64,000 nucleotides of DNA from Dokdonella sp041395345 (GTDB lineage: Bacteria; Pseudomonadota; Gammaproteobacteria; Xanthomonadales; Rhodanobacteraceae). The notes below the pieces were generated by a model, which saw only the letters and a program-made list of their open reading frames with translations, ran no database searches and was not told the origin of the DNA. Shown here piece after piece: positions 54,322-63,928 of this stretch. The position numbers and the translations under genes were made by a program. Position 1 is the stretch's first letter, and each line of letters opens with the position of its first letter. The stretch spans positions 32,122-96,121 of the forward strand of contig NZ_JAWLAR010000017.1 of the NCBI RefSeq assembly GCF_041395345.1, read 5' to 3'.

Positions 54322-55923
54322 CTAGCGGGCAATGGCGGAGCGAGCCGGCGGCTCGACCACGGTGAAATGTTCAATTCGATTGGCAATCTCGAGGATGGCG
54401 TGGGCGGCTGCTTCGACGATGTCGGTCGAGACCGACTGGCCCCGCAGTTCGCGCCCCTGGTGGATGACGCTGATGGCGGCCTGGCCCTGTGCGTCGCCGC
54501 CTTCGCTGAGGGCGCGGATCTGGAATTCGTTGACCGAGAAGTCATGCCCGACTGCTCGCGATACCGCGCGCAGGACGGCATCGATCGGACCATCGCCAAT
54601 GGCCGCCTCGCTGACTTCATGCCCGTCATCGTGGGTAAGCCGCACCGAGGCCGAGGCACTGGAACCGAAGTGACTGGTCGCATGCAGGTGGCCCAGATGC
54701 CAGGGGCCGGCGGCGTCGGGATCGCGGCCAACCGCCATCGCCTCGATATCGGCGTCGAAGACTTCGCGCTTCTTGTCGGCCAGGGTCTTGAAGCGCGTGA
54801 AGATCTCGTCCAGCGCCGCGTCATCCGGATCGTGGCCGAGTATCGACAGGCGCTCTCGCAGGGCATGCCTGCCGCTGTGCTTGCCAAGCACCAGCTCGGT
54901 CTTTTTCACACCGACATCTTCGGCGCGCATGATCTCGTAGGTGCCGCGATGCTTGAGCATGCCGTGCTGATGGATGCCCGATTCGTGGGCAAAGGCGTTC
55001 TCGCCGACCACGGCCTTGTTGCGCGGGATCGGCTGACCGGTGATCTGCGAAAGCAGACGCGCCGTCGCGTGCAGACGTTGTGTGCGAATGCCGGTATGCA
55101 GATCCGGAAACAGGTCGCCGCGAACGTGCAGGGCCATGACCAGTTCTTCCAGCGCCGCATTGCCGGCGCGCTCACCGATGCCATTGATCGTGCATTCGAC
55201 CTGACGCGCTCCGGCCGATATGGCAGCCAGACTGTTGGCCACGGCCATGCCGAGGTCGTCATGGCAATGCGAGCTGAATACGGCCCTGTCCGCACCACGC
55301 ACATTGGCCCGCAACCAGGCGAATCGTTCGGCGATTTCGAGGGGTGTCGTGTAACCCACGGTATCGGGAACATTGACCGTGGTCGCCCCGGCCTCGATCG
55401 CGGCTGAAAAGACTTCGGCGAGGAATTCCGGCTCGGTGCGGATTGCGTCTTCGGCGGAAAATTCGATGTCGTCACAGTAGCGCTGGGCATGCTGCACCCC
55501 AGCAACGGCCGCATCGATCACCTGTTGCCGGCTCATCTGCAGCTTGAACTCGCGATGCAGCGGACTGGTGGCCAGGAAGATGTGGATGCGGCCCTTGTCG
55601 GCGGGTTCGATCGCGCGGGCAACACTTTCGATGTCGCCTTGCTGGCAGCGTGCCAGCCCGCAGATGCGTGGCCCGCGCACCTTGGCTGCAATGGTCCTGA
55701 CCGAGGCGAAATCATCATCGGATGCGTGCGGGAAACCTGCCTCGAGAATATCCACGCCCAGATCCGCAAGGGCGCCTGCCATGCGCAGTTTCTGTGCCCT
55801 GCTCATCGAAAAGCCCGGAGCCTGTTCGCCATCGCGCAAGGTCGTATCGAAGACAAGCACCCGACCGGGATCCTTGCCATCGAGCGTTGCGCTATTCGCA
55901 TCTACCGCTGGTTCACCGCTCAT
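54322..55923 (-). CDS. leuA: 2-Isopropylmalate synthase
   Basis: The 533-residue enzyme condenses acetyl-CoA with 2-oxoisovalerate, the committed step to leucine. DTTLRDGEQAPGFSMS carries the metal site, HCHDDLGMAVANSLAAISAG and NGIGERAGNAALEE are catalytic signatures, and the C-terminal 120 residues form the leucine-binding regulatory domain. The ATG chosen follows the attenuator; frames further up run through the terminator and are not real. It is the first structural gene of the nine-gene operon. Confidence 0.97.
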   Translation of the reverse strand: MSGEPAVDANSATLDGKDPGRVLVFDTTLRDGEQAPGFSMSRAQKLRMAGALADLGVDILEAGFPHASDDDFASVRTIAAKVRGPRICGLARCQQGDIESVARAIEPADKGRIHIFLATSPLHREFKLQMSRQQVIDAAVAGVQHAQRYCDDIEFSAEDAIRTEPEFLAEVFSAAIEAGATTVNVPDTVGYTTPLEIAERFAWLRANVRGADRAVFSSHCHDDLGMAVANSLAAISAGARQVECTINGIGERAGNAALEELVMALHVRGDLFPDLHTGIRTQRLHATARLLSQITGQPIPRNKAVVGENAFAHESGIHQHGMLKHRGTYEIMRAEDVGVKKTELVLGKHSGRHALRERLSILGHDPDDAALDEIFTRFKTLADKKREVFDADIEAMAVGRDPDAAGPWHLGHLHATSHFGSSASASVRLTHDDGHEVSEAAIGDGPIDAVLRAVSRAVGHDFSVNEFQIRALSEGGDAQGQAAISVIHQGRELRGQSVSTDIVEAAAHAILEIANRIEHFTVVEPPARSAIAR

Positions 55924-55962
55924 TTCTGGCTCCGCTGTGGAGAAACACGCAAACGATGGAGC

Positions 55963-55999
55963 AAAAAAAAAACCCCGCCTTCGTTGCCGAGGGCGGGGT
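55963..55999 (-). terminator. Attenuator terminator in front of leuA
   Basis: In the minus direction a GC-rich stem (ACCCCGCC at 55999-55992 side pairing with GGCGGGGT) is followed by ten T. It lies 28 bases after the stop of the leader peptide and 40 bases before the leuA ATG, so it must be read through to express the operon. Confidence 0.9.
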
Positions 56000-56026
56000 C
56001 TTGGGGTTGCACTACTCGACAGTACC

Positions 56027-56161
56027 CTAGCCCGCGCCTCCGCAGCTAATAAGTACGAGTCCAAGTACAAGCACGAGCCCATCGGCGGCGCGCAAGCGCT
56101 CGACCACCGATGGATATCGGATGAAATCAGGAGTTCGAACTGTTGTGTTGCGTTGCGACAT
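56027..56161 (-). CDS. leuL: Leu/Val/Ile-rich leader peptide controlling the ilv-leu operon
   Basis: The 44-codon frame encodes a peptide whose codons 29-38 read L-V-L-V-L-G-L-V-L-I, using CTC, CTT, GTG, GTA and ATT. Nine of ten residues are the three amino acids the operon makes. It ends in TAG just before a strong terminator. Stalling at these codons when charged tRNAs are scarce should prevent terminator formation, as in E. coli ilv and leu attenuation. The predicted transcript start falls on or next to the ATG, so the message may be leaderless; no ribosome binding site is visible. Confidence 0.8.
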   Translation of the reverse strand: MSQRNTTVRTPDFIRYPSVVERLRAADGLVLVLGLVLISCGGAG

Positions 56162-56167
56162 GACTCG

Positions 56168-56197
56168 ACCGTAACCGATGCCAGAAGAGAGTGTCAA
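56168..56197 (-). promoter_or_regulatory. Promoter of the ilv-leu operon
   Basis: A consensus -35 TTGACA (56197-56192) lies 18 bases from a TACGGT -10-like box (56173-56168). The start of transcription would fall at about 56161. Confidence 0.6.
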
Positions 56198-56522
56198 GCA
56201 TTCTTTCTGTAGTTGCTGTTGCAACTTTTTGCGTGCGGTCTGGACGTCCATTTGCAGACTTCGGATGCTCGGCGAACAGCGACGGGTGACACATGGGCAC
56301 AGTTTCGCTTCTCGCTTCGCACCCCCGGATCGGGAACAGAGAAGCGAACGCTTCCTGACTTCGGGCAACTGGACACATCCATGCCTGTAACGGCGAACAA
56401 TGCTCTCGATCGAATCGTCGATTCGCGCAAATCAGCGCCTAAGTTGGGGAATTCGTTGATATTGGGCGATTATTGGTTCAGTATCGCGAGTTGTTAGACC
56501 ATTCCAACTACCGGATTCTCAG
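56198..56522. other. Divergent intergenic region between leuL and the IPTL-CTERM gene
   Basis: No gene is supportable in these 325 bases. A plus-strand TTGATA (56456-56461) with CAGTAT 17 bases on is a weak promoter candidate for the gene at 56523. Confidence 0.45.
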
Positions 56523-57353
56523 ATGAAAAAAATTGCATTCGTATGCGGCTTGCTGATTGCCGGCGTAGCTTCCGCACAAGGTGGCGCGGATCCGTCGGGT
56601 CTGTTCGGCGTACCAACCGGCCTGGTACCGGATCGCGGAACGTTCAATACCTGCTCCGGAGTCGATTCGGTCTACAGTCAGGATCTGGACGTTGCTGGGT
56701 TCGGTGGCGCGAGCACGGCTGACGCAGAACTTGACTTCACCATCTTCGAAGGTGCCGTGGATGGCGCCGGCGTCTTGACCACCTTGCCGGCCGGCACCAC
56801 CACGAACATGCGCTTCTGGGCCCTGTCAATCGAGTTTGATCCTGCTGTCGGATTCGTGGCTACCTGCACTGAAGACGATGTGGCTCTAACGGGCTACAAC
56901 ATCAGCTTCTTCGACGACAATGCCGGCCAGCCGGGCACCCTTCTGGGCTCGACAACGGCAACCGTCACCAGCAGCGTCGATACCGGCATTCCTTTCGCAT
57001 TCACCACGATTCGTGAAATCGATGTCGCCTTGGCGACGCCGCTGAACAACACGGGTGTCGTCCACGTAGGCATTCAACGTCAGCAAGGTGTGAACGCCGC
57101 CAGTGGCAACGCCTGCCTGGCGCTTGTTGTCGATGAGCAGGTCGTCGGTACCTACGATGACAATGCAAATCAGTTCGACGGTACGGCGTTTACCGCAACC
57201 GGCGATGACTTTCCGATCTGCCTGGCTGGCGGCGGTGGTGACGTCCCGCTTGCACCCGCAATAGAGCTGCCTTCCATGAGCACGTTCGGTCTGATGCTGC
57301 TTGCTCTGGCACTGATGCTCGGCTCGATCGTGTTCATTCGCCGCCGCGCCTGA
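56523..57353 (+). CDS. Exported protein with IPTL-CTERM-type sorting signal
   Basis: The 276-residue protein has a signal peptide (IAFVCGLLIAGVASAQG), a beta-rich middle part rich in Gly, Thr and Asp with no recognised domain, and a C-terminal tripartite signal: LPSMSTFGLMLLALAL then a basic IRRRA end. That matches the IPTL-CTERM class of envelope sorting tags. The middle part has four cysteines that may form disulfides. It is a single-gene transcript with its own terminator. The substrate or role is unknown. Confidence 0.75.
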   Translation: MKKIAFVCGLLIAGVASAQGGADPSGLFGVPTGLVPDRGTFNTCSGVDSVYSQDLDVAGFGGASTADAELDFTIFEGAVDGAGVLTTLPAGTTTNMRFWALSIEFDPAVGFVATCTEDDVALTGYNISFFDDNAGQPGTLLGSTTATVTSSVDTGIPFAFTTIREIDVALATPLNNTGVVHVGIQRQQGVNAASGNACLALVVDEQVVGTYDDNANQFDGTAFTATGDDFPICLAGGGGDVPLAPAIELPSMSTFGLMLLALALMLGSIVFIRRRA

Positions 57354-57375
57354 TCTCGTCAACGGCGGAACCGAG

Positions 57376-57398
57376 AAGAGCGGCCCTTGGCCGCTCTT
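57376..57398. terminator. Terminator between convergent IPTL-CTERM and lpxK genes
   Basis: The stem AAGAGCGGCC/GGCCGCTCTT with a three-base loop is followed by TT on the plus strand and by T-rich sequence on the minus strand, so it can serve both genes. Confidence 0.85.
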
Positions 57399-57422
57399 TT
57401 CATGTCTGCAGCATGCTGGCGA

Positions 57423-58424
57423 CTAGTTTCGAATCGTGCATTCCCTGATCGCGAACCGCAGCCTCTGGTCCAGCGCCGCCAGGAATTGCACAGGCAGCGC
57501 TGCCTGCACCGGCACGTACCAATGATGTGGCAACGCAAAGGCCGAGCACTTGACCGCATCTTTTTCCGTCATCAGCACGTCGAGCGAATCGCCAAAATCG
57601 AGATCCGCCGGCTTCAAGGCGTGGTGATCCGAAAATGCGTGCTCGATAACCTTCATGCCATGTTCGCGCAGGCTCTCGAAGAAGCGCTGCGGATTGCCGA
57701 TGGCGGCAACGGCATGCACGGTCGATCCGGAAAAGTCCGAAAGCCTCCGCGACGCGTCGCTTGCATCTAGCCGCTGCGCGTGATCGCCCTGCAAGACCAT
57801 CGGAATCTCGCCCTGATGCGGCTCTCCGCCATTGCAGACGAGGAAGTCCACCTCGCGCAAGCGCGCGACCGATTCGCGCAGGGGTCCGGCCGGCAACAGT
57901 CGGCCATTGCCGAAGCGCCGCTGCCCATCAATCACGCAGATTTCGATATCGCGGGCCAGTGAAGGGTTCTGCAGGCCGTCATCGGCCAGGATCACGTCAA
58001 CGTCCGCGTCGAGCAGAAGACGTGCAGCGTCGGGCCGCCGCTGGCCGATCGAGACCGGGGCGCCGCTGCGACGTCGGATCAGGCCGGGTTCGTCGCCGAC
58101 CACCGCCGGGTCCGGATCATCGCCCAGCAACATCGGCGAACGCGCCGAACCCCCATAGCCGCGACTGACCACACCGGGTTTCCAGCCACGTTCGCGCAGC
58201 GCGTCGATCAGGGCGAGTACGAGTGGCGTCTTTCCCGTGCCGCCTGCCGTGATGTTGCCGACGACGATCACGGGAACCGGCAAGCGCACAGGCCTGCGCA
58301 GACCGCTGGTCCAGCTCAGTCGAACCACTGCACTGAGCGCCCGGTAGAGCGGCACCAGTGACTTCATCCAGAACGGCGCCGGCTCGGCGCCATACCAGAT
58401 ACGGTCGACATCCGGCTGCTTCAT
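57423..58424 (-). CDS. lpxK: Tetraacyldisaccharide 4'-kinase LpxK
   Basis: The 333-residue inner-membrane kinase phosphorylates the lipid A precursor. An amphipathic N-terminus is followed by the Walker A motif VGNITAGGTGKTPLVLALID near residue 57 and DDGLQNPSLARDIEICVIDG near 155. The C-terminal part has FSDHHALKPADL. The ATG overlaps the msbA stop as ATGA; the longer frame upstream lies in msbA. Confidence 0.97.
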   Translation of the reverse strand: MKQPDVDRIWYGAEPAPFWMKSLVPLYRALSAVVRLSWTSGLRRPVRLPVPVIVVGNITAGGTGKTPLVLALIDALRERGWKPGVVSRGYGGSARSPMLLGDDPDPAVVGDEPGLIRRRSGAPVSIGQRRPDAARLLLDADVDVILADDGLQNPSLARDIEICVIDGQRRFGNGRLLPAGPLRESVARLREVDFLVCNGGEPHQGEIPMVLQGDHAQRLDASDASRRLSDFSGSTVHAVAAIGNPQRFFESLREHGMKVIEHAFSDHHALKPADLDFGDSLDVLMTEKDAVKCSAFALPHHWYVPVQAALPVQFLAALDQRLRFAIRECTIRN

Positions 58425-60184
58425 GTCGGGTCTTTGGCTTGCTGCTCCTGGTCGCGAAACTGGACGCGATGCAGGGCCGCATAGTGACCATCCTTGCCGA
58501 GCAGTTCCCTGTGCGTGCCACGCTCGACAATACGGCCTTCGTCCAGCACCACGATCTGATCGGCATGTTCGATCGTGGAAAGCCGGTGCGCGATGACCAG
58601 CACGGTGCGATCGCGCAGCAATCGTTTGAGGGCGTCCTGGATCAGGCGCTCGGATTCGGTATCCAGGGCACTGGTGGCCTCGTCGAGGATCAGCAGCGGC
58701 GCGTCCTTGAGCAAGGCACGGGCAATCGCAATGCGCTGGCGCTGGCCACCGGAAAGCAATGCACCTCCTTCGCCTGCCTGGCTGTCGAGCCCGTTCGGCA
58801 GCCGATTGATGAACTCGGAGGCATTCGCCGCCTCGGCTGCAGCAACGATCTGCTCGCGCGTGGCATTGCCGAGTGCGCCATAGGCGATATTGCGGGCAAT
58901 GCTGTCGTTGAAGAGCACAATCTGCTGGCCGACCCAGGCAATCTGGCTGCGCAGGCTTTCCAGTTTCCAGGCCGCAAGAGGCTGGCCATCCAGCAGGATG
59001 CTGCCGGAGTCCGGTTCGTAGAAACGCGGAATCAGGCTGGCCAGACTCGATTTGCCGCTGCCGGAACGTCCAACCAGTGCAGTGACCGTGCCCGGTGCGC
59101 AATGCAGGCTGATGCCGTTCAGTGCCGGAGCGACCTGCCCGGGATAGTGCAGAACCACATCCCTGAGTTCGATGTCGCCCTGACATCGATCGACGACATG
59201 CTCGCCGGTGTCTTTTTCTCCGGGCATGTCGACAATGCGAAACAGATCTTCGGCAGCGGCCACGCCTCGCTGCATCATCGCCTGGACCGTGGTCAGGCGC
59301 TTCAGCGAGGGCAGCATCATCAGCATTGCCGTGATCAGCGACATGAACGTGCCCGGGCTCATCACCTCGAGCATGCTGGGCCGGGTGGCGAAATAGATGA
59401 CCAGGGCCAGCGCACAGGCGGCCACGACCTGCACGACTGATGTCGACAGTGCATTCGTCGACGCGATCTTCAGGTTGAGCTGGCGATTCTGCTCGTTCAC
59501 CTGGGAAAAGCGTTTCAGTTCCGAGGGTTGACCCAGGTAGACCTTGACCTCGCGCTGACCACTGACCGCTTCATCCACGATGCCGGTCACCGAACCCACC
59601 GAGTGCTGGATCTTGCTGCTGATGCGCCGGTAGCGACGTCCGACGATCCAGGCCACCAGCGCGATCAGCGGTGCCATGACGAACAGCATCAGGGTCAGAC
59701 GCGCGCTCTGGTAGAGCATGACCCCGATCAGTCCGATCACGGTGAGACTGTCGAGGATCATCACCTTGACCGCATTCGTGCTGGCCTGCGCCACCTGCTC
59801 GACGGTGTAGGTCAGGCGCGAGATCATCTGGCCGGACGGTTCGCGATCGAAATGTGGCGCCGGCAGCTCCAGATAGCGTGCGAAAACCTCACCGCGCAAG
59901 GTTTCCACGACGTCGCGACCGATCCGCGCGAGGCCGTAGTCGGCAATGTAGGTCGCCGCGCCTCGAACGATGAAAAGGCCGACGATGATGAGCGGCATCC
60001 ACAGAATTGCGGTTTCGTTACGACTGATGAACAGGTCGTCCAGCATCGGTCGGATCATCGCCGTGAATACGGCGGCCACGGCGGCATCGAACACCATTCC
60101 GGAAATGCCGGCGATGGCGTAGCCCCAGTTGCGCGCCGCGTAACCAAGCAGGCGCCGGTAGGTAGCAAAGGCGCTGACAGGCAA
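58421..60184 (-). CDS. msbA: Lipid A export ABC transporter MsbA
   Basis: The 587-residue half transporter flips lipid A-core across the inner membrane. Six membrane helices are followed by an ATPase domain with Walker A GRSGSGKSSLASLIPRF, signature LLSGGQRQRIAIARALL, Walker B LLILDEATSALD and the switch histidine in VIAHRLSTIEHAD. It is coupled to lpxK and follows exbD by 40 bases. Confidence 0.97.
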   Translation of the reverse strand: MPVSAFATYRRLLGYAARNWGYAIAGISGMVFDAAVAAVFTAMIRPMLDDLFISRNETAILWMPLIIVGLFIVRGAATYIADYGLARIGRDVVETLRGEVFARYLELPAPHFDREPSGQMISRLTYTVEQVAQASTNAVKVMILDSLTVIGLIGVMLYQSARLTLMLFVMAPLIALVAWIVGRRYRRISSKIQHSVGSVTGIVDEAVSGQREVKVYLGQPSELKRFSQVNEQNRQLNLKIASTNALSTSVVQVVAACALALVIYFATRPSMLEVMSPGTFMSLITAMLMMLPSLKRLTTVQAMMQRGVAAAEDLFRIVDMPGEKDTGEHVVDRCQGDIELRDVVLHYPGQVAPALNGISLHCAPGTVTALVGRSGSGKSSLASLIPRFYEPDSGSILLDGQPLAAWKLESLRSQIAWVGQQIVLFNDSIARNIAYGALGNATREQIVAAAEAANASEFINRLPNGLDSQAGEGGALLSGGQRQRIAIARALLKDAPLLILDEATSALDTESERLIQDALKRLLRDRTVLVIAHRLSTIEHADQIVVLDEGRIVERGTHRELLGKDGHYAALHRVQFRDQEQQAKDPT

Positions 60185-60224
60185 GGTCAGCCCTCCGGCT
60201 CGGGCGCGAAGGGTTTCATCGAAT

Positions 60225-60656
60225 TCACTCGGACCCTTCCGCCTTGCTCGGTGTCGTGGCCAGACTCAGGCGATCGAATCCGAGTTGACCCAGTGCGTCC
60301 ATCGCCGTGATGACCGCCTGGTGTTGCGACTTCGCATCGGCGCGCAGTATCACCGGGCGAGTTCGGTCGTCTCCGGCAACCCTGAGGATCGCCTCCTTCA
60401 GCGTCTCGATGCCTGGATTGAGCACTTCATTGTTGTCGATGTAGTAGCGCCCGTCGACGTCGACGAGGATGACAAGATTCCGCTCCTCTCTCGTCTGTTC
60501 GGTGGCCGAGGCTTCGGGCAGGGTCACCTTCATGCTCGAGTGCTGAACGAAGGTCGTCGTCATGACGAAGAACATCAGCAGGGTCAGCATGACATCGATC
60601 AACGGAATCACGTTGATCTCGAAATCGTCTTCGCGGCGGCCGGCGGTAATACGCAT
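60225..60656 (-). CDS. exbD: ExbD/TolR family energy-transducing protein
   Basis: The 143-residue protein has one N-terminal membrane helix (INVIPLIDVMLTLLMFFVMT) with the essential Asp of PLIDVML, and a periplasmic domain ending in ALGQLGFDRLSLAT. It forms a proton channel with ExbB. In this gene order (comEC-exbB-exbD-msbA-lpxK) the pair has also been linked to envelope upkeep. The ATG lies five bases after the exbB stop. Confidence 0.94.
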   Translation of the reverse strand: MRITAGRREDDFEINVIPLIDVMLTLLMFFVMTTTFVQHSSMKVTLPEASATEQTREERNLVILVDVDGRYYIDNNEVLNPGIETLKEAILRVAGDDRTRPVILRADAKSQHQAVITAMDALGQLGFDRLSLATTPSKAEGSE

Positions 60657-60661
60657 GTCGG

Positions 60662-61309
60662 TCAGCCTGCTGCGCGCGCTGTTGCAGAGGTGCTGTCGGA
60701 TGCGAGGTGCAGTTCGTCGGTCAGCGCAATGACCTGCTTTTCCATGTCCACGACCAGCTCGTTGACCTTGCCGCGGAAGTAGCGATGGAAGAAGTAGGCC
60801 GGAATGGCGACGCACAGGCCGCTGGCCGTGCACACCAGTGCCTCGCCGATGCCGCCGGCCATTTTCAGCGGATCACCGACGCCGCTGACCATGACGGCGA
60901 AGAACATGTTGATCATGCCGAACACGGTTCCCAGCAGGCCGAGCAGCGGCGAAATGATCGCGATGGTTCCCAGCGTGTTGAGGAATCGCTCAAGCTGATG
61001 CACGACGTGCCTGCCGGTGTCCTCGACCCGCTCCTTGATGATCTCGCGCGGACGGTTGCGCACATCGAGTGCCGATGCCAGCAACTCGCCAAGTGGGGAG
61101 GTCTCGCGCAATGCCTCGATATGCTTTGGATCGAGTTTGCGCGTGCGTGCCCAGGTCGTGACCTGCTGGCCCAGCTCGGGTGGAATCACGGCCTTGCGCC
61201 GCAGGCTCCAGAAGCGCTCGAGAATGATGGCCATGGCAATCGCGGAGGAAATCAGGATCGGCACCATGGGCCAACCGCCAGCAATAAGAATTTCAAGCAC
61301 TTGGAGCAA
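60662..61309 (-). CDS. exbB: ExbB/TolQ family proton channel
   Basis: The 215-residue protein has three membrane helices: LEILIAGGWPMVPILISSAI near the start and the paired helices FLNTLGTIAIISPLLGLLGT and ICVAIPAYFF-type AIPAYFFHRYF. The MotA/TolQ/ExbB signature GLLGTVFGMI is present. It powers ExbD-dependent transport with the proton gradient. Confidence 0.95.
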   Translation of the reverse strand: MLQVLEILIAGGWPMVPILISSAIAMAIILERFWSLRRKAVIPPELGQQVTTWARTRKLDPKHIEALRETSPLGELLASALDVRNRPREIIKERVEDTGRHVVHQLERFLNTLGTIAIISPLLGLLGTVFGMINMFFAVMVSGVGDPLKMAGGIGEALVCTASGLCVAIPAYFFHRYFRGKVNELVVDMEKQVIALTDELHLASDSTSATARAAG

Positions 61310-61437
61310 CTCCTTGAGGCTTCATGTGAATTGGGTTCACGGCACCCGGCCACGATCCGAGCGCCGATGATAGCAGCGTGTGCAAGAGCGCTTGTGTGCT
61401 GATCGTCGTTCCAGGCGGCTTCGACAGGTTTCCCTGT

Positions 61438-63795
61438 TCAGTGCTTGCGCCACCAGGCGGACCTGGCCTCGCGTCCGCGCTCGATCTCGAGGCCGCTGGC
61501 AACAAAGCGCAAGCGCAGATAGCCGGTTTCGGCGGTATTCAACAGCGCTATGGAGCGTTCCGCATAGCGCTCGCGGACTTCTGCCGCGGGATGTCGGAAC
61601 TGGTTCCGATAACCTGATGAAACCACTGCCAGCTGAGGGGCAAGTGCGTCGAGAAACGCTGTCGAGGAAGCAGTCTTGCTGCCGTGGTGGGGCACCTGCA
61701 GGACCAGCGGTCGTTCGAGCGCGGACGCACCGGATGCGATGGTGGGCTCGATTCGCGTGGTTGCGTCGCCGGTCAGCAACAGGCTTCCGTGTCGACTCGA
61801 AATGGCAAGTACGCAAGAGCGATCATTGCTCTTGCCCTGCTGGTCACCTGCGGCGACCAGGGTTCGCAGGGTGACGCCGCCCGATGCGCGGGTGGCATCG
61901 CTTCGACAGGCTTGTGCCGGCATCGGCAACCGCTCGGGCTCTCCGCTTTCAAAGGGTGCTTCGGGAAACGCCAGCCGTACGGCGGAGGCGCCGCCGGCGT
62001 GATCGCTGTCTCCGTGACTGATCGTGACCAGATCCAGGCGGTCGACACCCAGCGCATGCAGGGACGGCACCACCACCGCGTCGCCCACATCGAAGCCACT
62101 GGGGTAGCGGGGTCCGGCATCGTAAAGCCAATACTCTGAAGAGGTGCGCACGAAAACCGAAAGCCCCTGCCCTACGTCAAGCATCCAGACTTCGAATTCC
62201 CCATCGGCCAGCGGGGTGTTCGACGGAATGATCAGCGGCAGCAGCAGAAACAGGCCGAGTGCGCGCGTCAACGGTCCCCACGGCAGCAGACTCCAGCCCG
62301 TTCCGATGAGAGCCAGCGCGCAGGCCCAGAGCGGCGCGGAGGCAAAGTATCGCTGTGCAGACGGCAGACTCGACATCCATTCCATGAGCGGCCAGAAGCC
62401 ACCGAGCAGCGCCTCCGCCAGCTTCAGAATGGGCAGGCCCAGGGACGGAAAGTCGACGACCAGCAGACTGCCGGTGACGGTCAGCGGCACGATGACCAAG
62501 CTGATCCAGGGCACTGCGATCAGATTTGCCAGCGGGCCGATCAACGAACCCTGACCAAAGAACCAGACCGTCATCGGCAGCACGGCCAGGCTCAACATCA
62601 ACTGGATACGCGGCAGTTCGCGCCAGGCGGGACGCTCGACGCCTCTGGCCCTGGTTACCAGAAGCAGTATCGCGACACCGCTGAAGGACAACCAGAACCC
62701 TGCCGACAAGGCCGCAAGCGGATCCCACAAGACGATGGCAGTCGCAGCCAGAGCCAGCGCCTGGCTGACCGAACTGGAGCGCCGCGAGTAGCGGGCCAAC
62801 AGGGCGACAGCGATCATCAACAGGGTCCGTAACGTTGGCACGCCCATGCCGGCCAGCATTCCGTAGCCAAACGCACAGGCCATCGCGACAGGCGCCTCGA
62901 TCAGCGGTCCGGGCATGCCCAGGGTGATGCGCGGAAACGCCTTCCAGAATCCGCGTGCCAGCAATGCACCAAAGGCGGCGAACAATCCGACATGCAGCCC
63001 GGAGATCGCAATCAGGTGTCCGGTACCGGTGGCGCGCAGAACCTGCCAGTCCGCCTGGCTGATGGTCTGCTGATCGCCCACCGCGAGAGCGCGCAACAGG
63101 GTACTTGCGGAGCCGCTCCCGAGCTGGCTGCCGATCGCGCCGGCAATGGATTGACGCCAGCCATCGGCACAGATCGCTGTGGGCGCGGCGATCTGCCTAT
63201 TGGCTTCCGAGTCGCGCACATAGCCGGCTGCCACCCATCCGCGTTGCGCCGCACTGCGCTCTCCGTCATTGCCTCCGGGATTGACGAATCCGCGCGGCGA
63301 GCGCAATCGCAGACGCAACGACCAGTGCGAGCACGGTGCCAATACGGGCGCATCGTCGTACCAGTTCAGGCGGACCTTGCCGCGCAACGCGACCGCTTCG
63401 CCGTCGAGTTCGGCGGACTCGATGGCGAAACTGAAGCGCGTGCTGTCCGTCCCGGTCTGGGGCAGATCAAGGATTGTGCCGGCGACATCGAAATCACGGC
63501 CGTGCAAGGCATCCGGCAGTTGCGCGTCCAGCACCAGGCTGGCCCGAAGCAGGGTCCAGGCAAAGCCGAGCAGAAACCAGACCGGCGCGCGGTTGAACGC
63601 CGACCTGCACAGCAGAATCGCGGCGACCGTGAGAACGGCGATCGAGAGCCAGCTCGGCACCAGCGATGGCAAGGCGTGGACCGCCACGGAGCCGGCAAGC
63701 AGACTGGCAACACGCAGCGGCGTCAGGCTTGGAAGTGACCAACCTGTGCTAGACCGCGTCTGTTGTTGTGCACTCGATTGCTCCGCTTCCTGCAC
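61438..63795 (-). CDS. comEC: DNA uptake channel ComEC/Rec2
   Basis: The 785-residue inner-membrane protein carries single-stranded DNA into the cytoplasm during natural transformation. An N-terminal DUF4131/OB-like part with several helices is followed by the competence domain (TGTGHLIAISGLHVGLFAAFG, GMGVPTLRTLLMIAVALLA) and a C-terminal metallo-beta-lactamase domain (ISHGDSDHAGGASAVRL, LLTGDATTRIE, PHHGSKTASS). The full set of motifs suggests a working channel. Confidence 0.95.
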   Translation of the reverse strand: MQEAEQSSAQQQTRSSTGWSLPSLTPLRVASLLAGSVAVHALPSLVPSWLSIAVLTVAAILLCRSAFNRAPVWFLLGFAWTLLRASLVLDAQLPDALHGRDFDVAGTILDLPQTGTDSTRFSFAIESAELDGEAVALRGKVRLNWYDDAPVLAPCSHWSLRLRLRSPRGFVNPGGNDGERSAAQRGWVAAGYVRDSEANRQIAAPTAICADGWRQSIAGAIGSQLGSGSASTLLRALAVGDQQTISQADWQVLRATGTGHLIAISGLHVGLFAAFGALLARGFWKAFPRITLGMPGPLIEAPVAMACAFGYGMLAGMGVPTLRTLLMIAVALLARYSRRSSSVSQALALAATAIVLWDPLAALSAGFWLSFSGVAILLLVTRARGVERPAWRELPRIQLMLSLAVLPMTVWFFGQGSLIGPLANLIAVPWISLVIVPLTVTGSLLVVDFPSLGLPILKLAEALLGGFWPLMEWMSSLPSAQRYFASAPLWACALALIGTGWSLLPWGPLTRALGLFLLLPLIIPSNTPLADGEFEVWMLDVGQGLSVFVRTSSEYWLYDAGPRYPSGFDVGDAVVVPSLHALGVDRLDLVTISHGDSDHAGGASAVRLAFPEAPFESGEPERLPMPAQACRSDATRASGGVTLRTLVAAGDQQGKSNDRSCVLAISSRHGSLLLTGDATTRIEPTIASGASALERPLVLQVPHHGSKTASSTAFLDALAPQLAVVSSGYRNQFRHPAAEVRERYAERSIALLNTAETGYLRLRFVASGLEIERGREARSAWWRKH

Positions 63796-63928
63796 GCTAT
63801 CGTTCCTTCCTGGAAATCGATCAGTTCAAACCCGGCTGACTGCCTACTCCGAAGTCTCGCTCAAGCCTATTGGAAGTCAAGACCATTGCAACAGGTCGAG
63901 GCACCACTAAGCGCGCTCACAAGCTGCA

